A DNA stretch of 64,000 bases from Aquimarina atlantica (GTDB lineage: Bacteria; Bacteroidota; Bacteroidia; Flavobacteriales; Flavobacteriaceae): contig NZ_AQRA01000007.1 in assembly GCF_000626715.1 (NCBI RefSeq), positions 1 through 64,000 of the forward strand, written 5' to 3'. The notes under the pieces were generated by a model. It saw only the letters and a program-made list of their open reading frames with translations. It had not been told where the DNA came from and searched no databases. This document shows, piece by piece, positions 63,124-64,000 of this stretch. How positions within the stretch are numbered: the first letter of the stretch is position 1; every line of letters begins with the position of its first letter. Position numbers and translations under genes: made by a program.

Positions 63124-63152
63124 GGTACAAAACTACAAAATAATTTCAAAAA

Positions 63153-63168
63153 ACAGACAAGTCTGTCT
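63153..63168. promoter_or_regulatory. TetR operator before the TetR gene
   Basis: ACAGACAAGTCTGTCT, the same 16 bases as at 62526-62541, 30 bases upstream of the TetR start. A further GT extends the repeat CTGTCTGT. This indicates autoregulation. Confidence 0.85.
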
Positions 63169-63223
63169 GTTTTTTGAATCAGAATTGCTATAAAAAAGAG
63201 GGAAATAAGAGGTCTATTTAAAG

Positions 63224-63264
63224 TAAATCCGCAAATTCTAATAGTAATAGAACTTACGGATTTA
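63224..63264 (-). terminator. possible terminator after the TlpA-like gene
   Basis: TAAATCCG (63224-63231) and CGGATTTA (63257-63264) pair, and the segment between can pair again (TTCTA/TAGAA). On the minus strand no strong T run follows, so it is only a candidate. Confidence 0.4.
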
Positions 63265-63290
63265 TAATTTTTTAAAGAGGAAGGATTACT

Positions 63291-64000
63291 TTAGATACTT
63301 AATTCGTTAAAAACTTCTACAAGTTTAGGATCCGATGGTCTTGGTGCGCTTGCACTTACAATTTTACCTTCGGGATCGATTAAGATAAATCTAGGGATTC
63401 CTCTTATTCCATAATCAACAACAAATTGTGATCCCCAATCGTTATCTGCAAATAATTGAATTCCACCTAATTCTTTTTCTTTAACCATAGTTCTCCAGGC
63501 ATCATGTTGTGGTTTTTTATCAATAGAAATACTCACAAATTCGATATTCTTACTGTGATATTGTTTTTCGATTTTCTTTAGATGCGGAATTTCGGCCTTA
63601 CAAGGTCCACACCAGGTTGCCCAAACATCGATGTATACATATTTTCCTTTAAGATCACTAAGTGAAGTTGTTCCTCCTTTGTAATTTTCGTAATCATTAA
63701 ATACGGGCGACACATTACCTTTAACCAATACTTTTATTTTTTCGAATTTATTAGTTAACTCACTTTTAAATTCTTCATCGTCTGAGGCCGCCATAAGCAT
63801 ATCATACAATTCTGCAGCATTATCATTTCTAGGTGATACTTGATATGCCATATTTTTCATAAAAGCATTTCTGATATTTTTACTTTTTATCTGAGCCAAA
63901 TTCTCCATCATTGCTTTATCCATAGAGATGCTATCTTTCGTAGCTTTTTCTTCAGAAATTCTATAAAAAACATCAGAACTTAATCTTCTATAAGCACTAG
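63291..64000 (-). CDS. TlpA-like thioredoxin-fold protein, cut by window end
   Basis: The open frame continues to the right edge (position 64000) without a start, so the N-terminus is missing and the visible part has 236 residues. The C-terminal domain (last 140 residues) is TlpA/ResA-like: GGTTSLSDLKGKYVYIDVWA, the redox motif WATWCGPCKAE, EFVSISIDKKPQHDAW, YGIRGIPRFILIDPEG (cis-Pro). The preceding helical part (about 90 residues) fits DUF4369- or AhpC-linked Bacteroidota thioredoxins. It is probably a periplasmic thiol reductase. Confidence 0.9.
   Translation of the reverse strand, partial: SAYRRLSSDVFYRISEEKATKDSISMDKAMMENLAQIKSKNIRNAFMKNMAYQVSPRNDNAAELYDMLMAASDDEEFKSELTNKFEKIKVLVKGNVSPVFNDYENYKGGTTSLSDLKGKYVYIDVWATWCGPCKAEIPHLKKIEKQYHSKNIEFVSISIDKKPQHDAWRTMVKEKELGGIQLFADNDWGSQFVVDYGIRGIPRFILIDPEGKIVSASAPRPSDPKLVEVFNELSI

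Overview
The window looks like a chromosomal segment from a marine, gliding member of the Flavobacteriaceae (Bacteroidota), possibly Aquimarina or a close relative. The evidence is the gldJ and porV genes of gliding and type IX secretion, a SusC/SusD pair under an ECF sigma/FecR system, flavobacterial-type pyruvate dehydrogenase E1alpha and E2, a Na+/H+ antiporter, strong AT bias, and promoters of the Bacteroidota form TTTG-N19-TAnnTTTG (a textbook one precedes tRNA-Val). The genus is an inference.

Layout. 1-280: end of an rRNA operon (5S rRNA and terminator). 0.45-3.8 kb: three same-strand genes for a GH109-type alpha-N-acetylgalactosaminidase, a GHMP sugar kinase and a sugar nucleotidyltransferase, plausibly a hexosamine salvage unit. 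4-11.8 kb: core metabolism and energy transduction (acyl-CoA dehydrogenase, Glu/Leu-type dehydrogenase, NhaB, ExbB-ExbD-TonB, FolC, tRNA-Val). 12-26 kb: a polysaccharide utilisation locus. An ECF sigma factor (minus strand) faces FecR, a transducer-type SusC with an STN domain, SusD, a GH20 hexosaminidase, an SMP-30-type lactonase lipoprotein, an esterase lipoprotein, an aldo/keto reductase, a Tat-exported TIM-barrel protein and an SDR. Its probable target is a glycan with terminal beta-linked N-acetylhexosamine and ester groups.

26-37 kb: conserved core (DUF2652 protein, murF, gldJ, porV, cdd, pdhA, pdhC, M28 peptidase, SDR). porU, which normally lies between gldJ and porV in related genomes, is absent; a 515-base gap with a 28-codon ORF takes its place. 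37.4-41.3 kb: an accessory stretch with a 62-residue double-glycine-leader, four-cysteine peptide, a lipoprotein with a beta/gamma-crystallin-like C-terminus, two poorly known genes of which one seems to lack an ATG start, and a DUF4349 lipoprotein. 41.4-44.5 kb: SprT-like protein, mannose-1-phosphate guanylyltransferase, DUF389 protein. 44.7-51.3 kb: small regulators and membrane proteins (XRE pair, two DUF4386 paralogues, GNAT, DUF4269, hydrolase, AraC).

51.4-64 kb: several small regulons in which the operator can be read beside its regulator gene: an HxlR regulator with two tandem operators over its own promoter (HxlR-NudC-DinB-YciI operon); a MocR regulator diverging from a cupin/DapA-like pair across a long inverted repeat; and a TetR regulator whose 16-bp site occurs before both itself and an SDR. 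Also here are LysE, MlaFE, a PafA-type alkaline phosphatase, a flavin amine oxidase and a TlpA-like thioredoxin cut by the window end.

No CRISPR array, insertion sequence, integrase or phage gene was seen. The best leads for something new are the double-glycine peptide with its own promoter and terminator, the adjacent crystallin-like lipoprotein, and the porU-less gldJ-porV junction.
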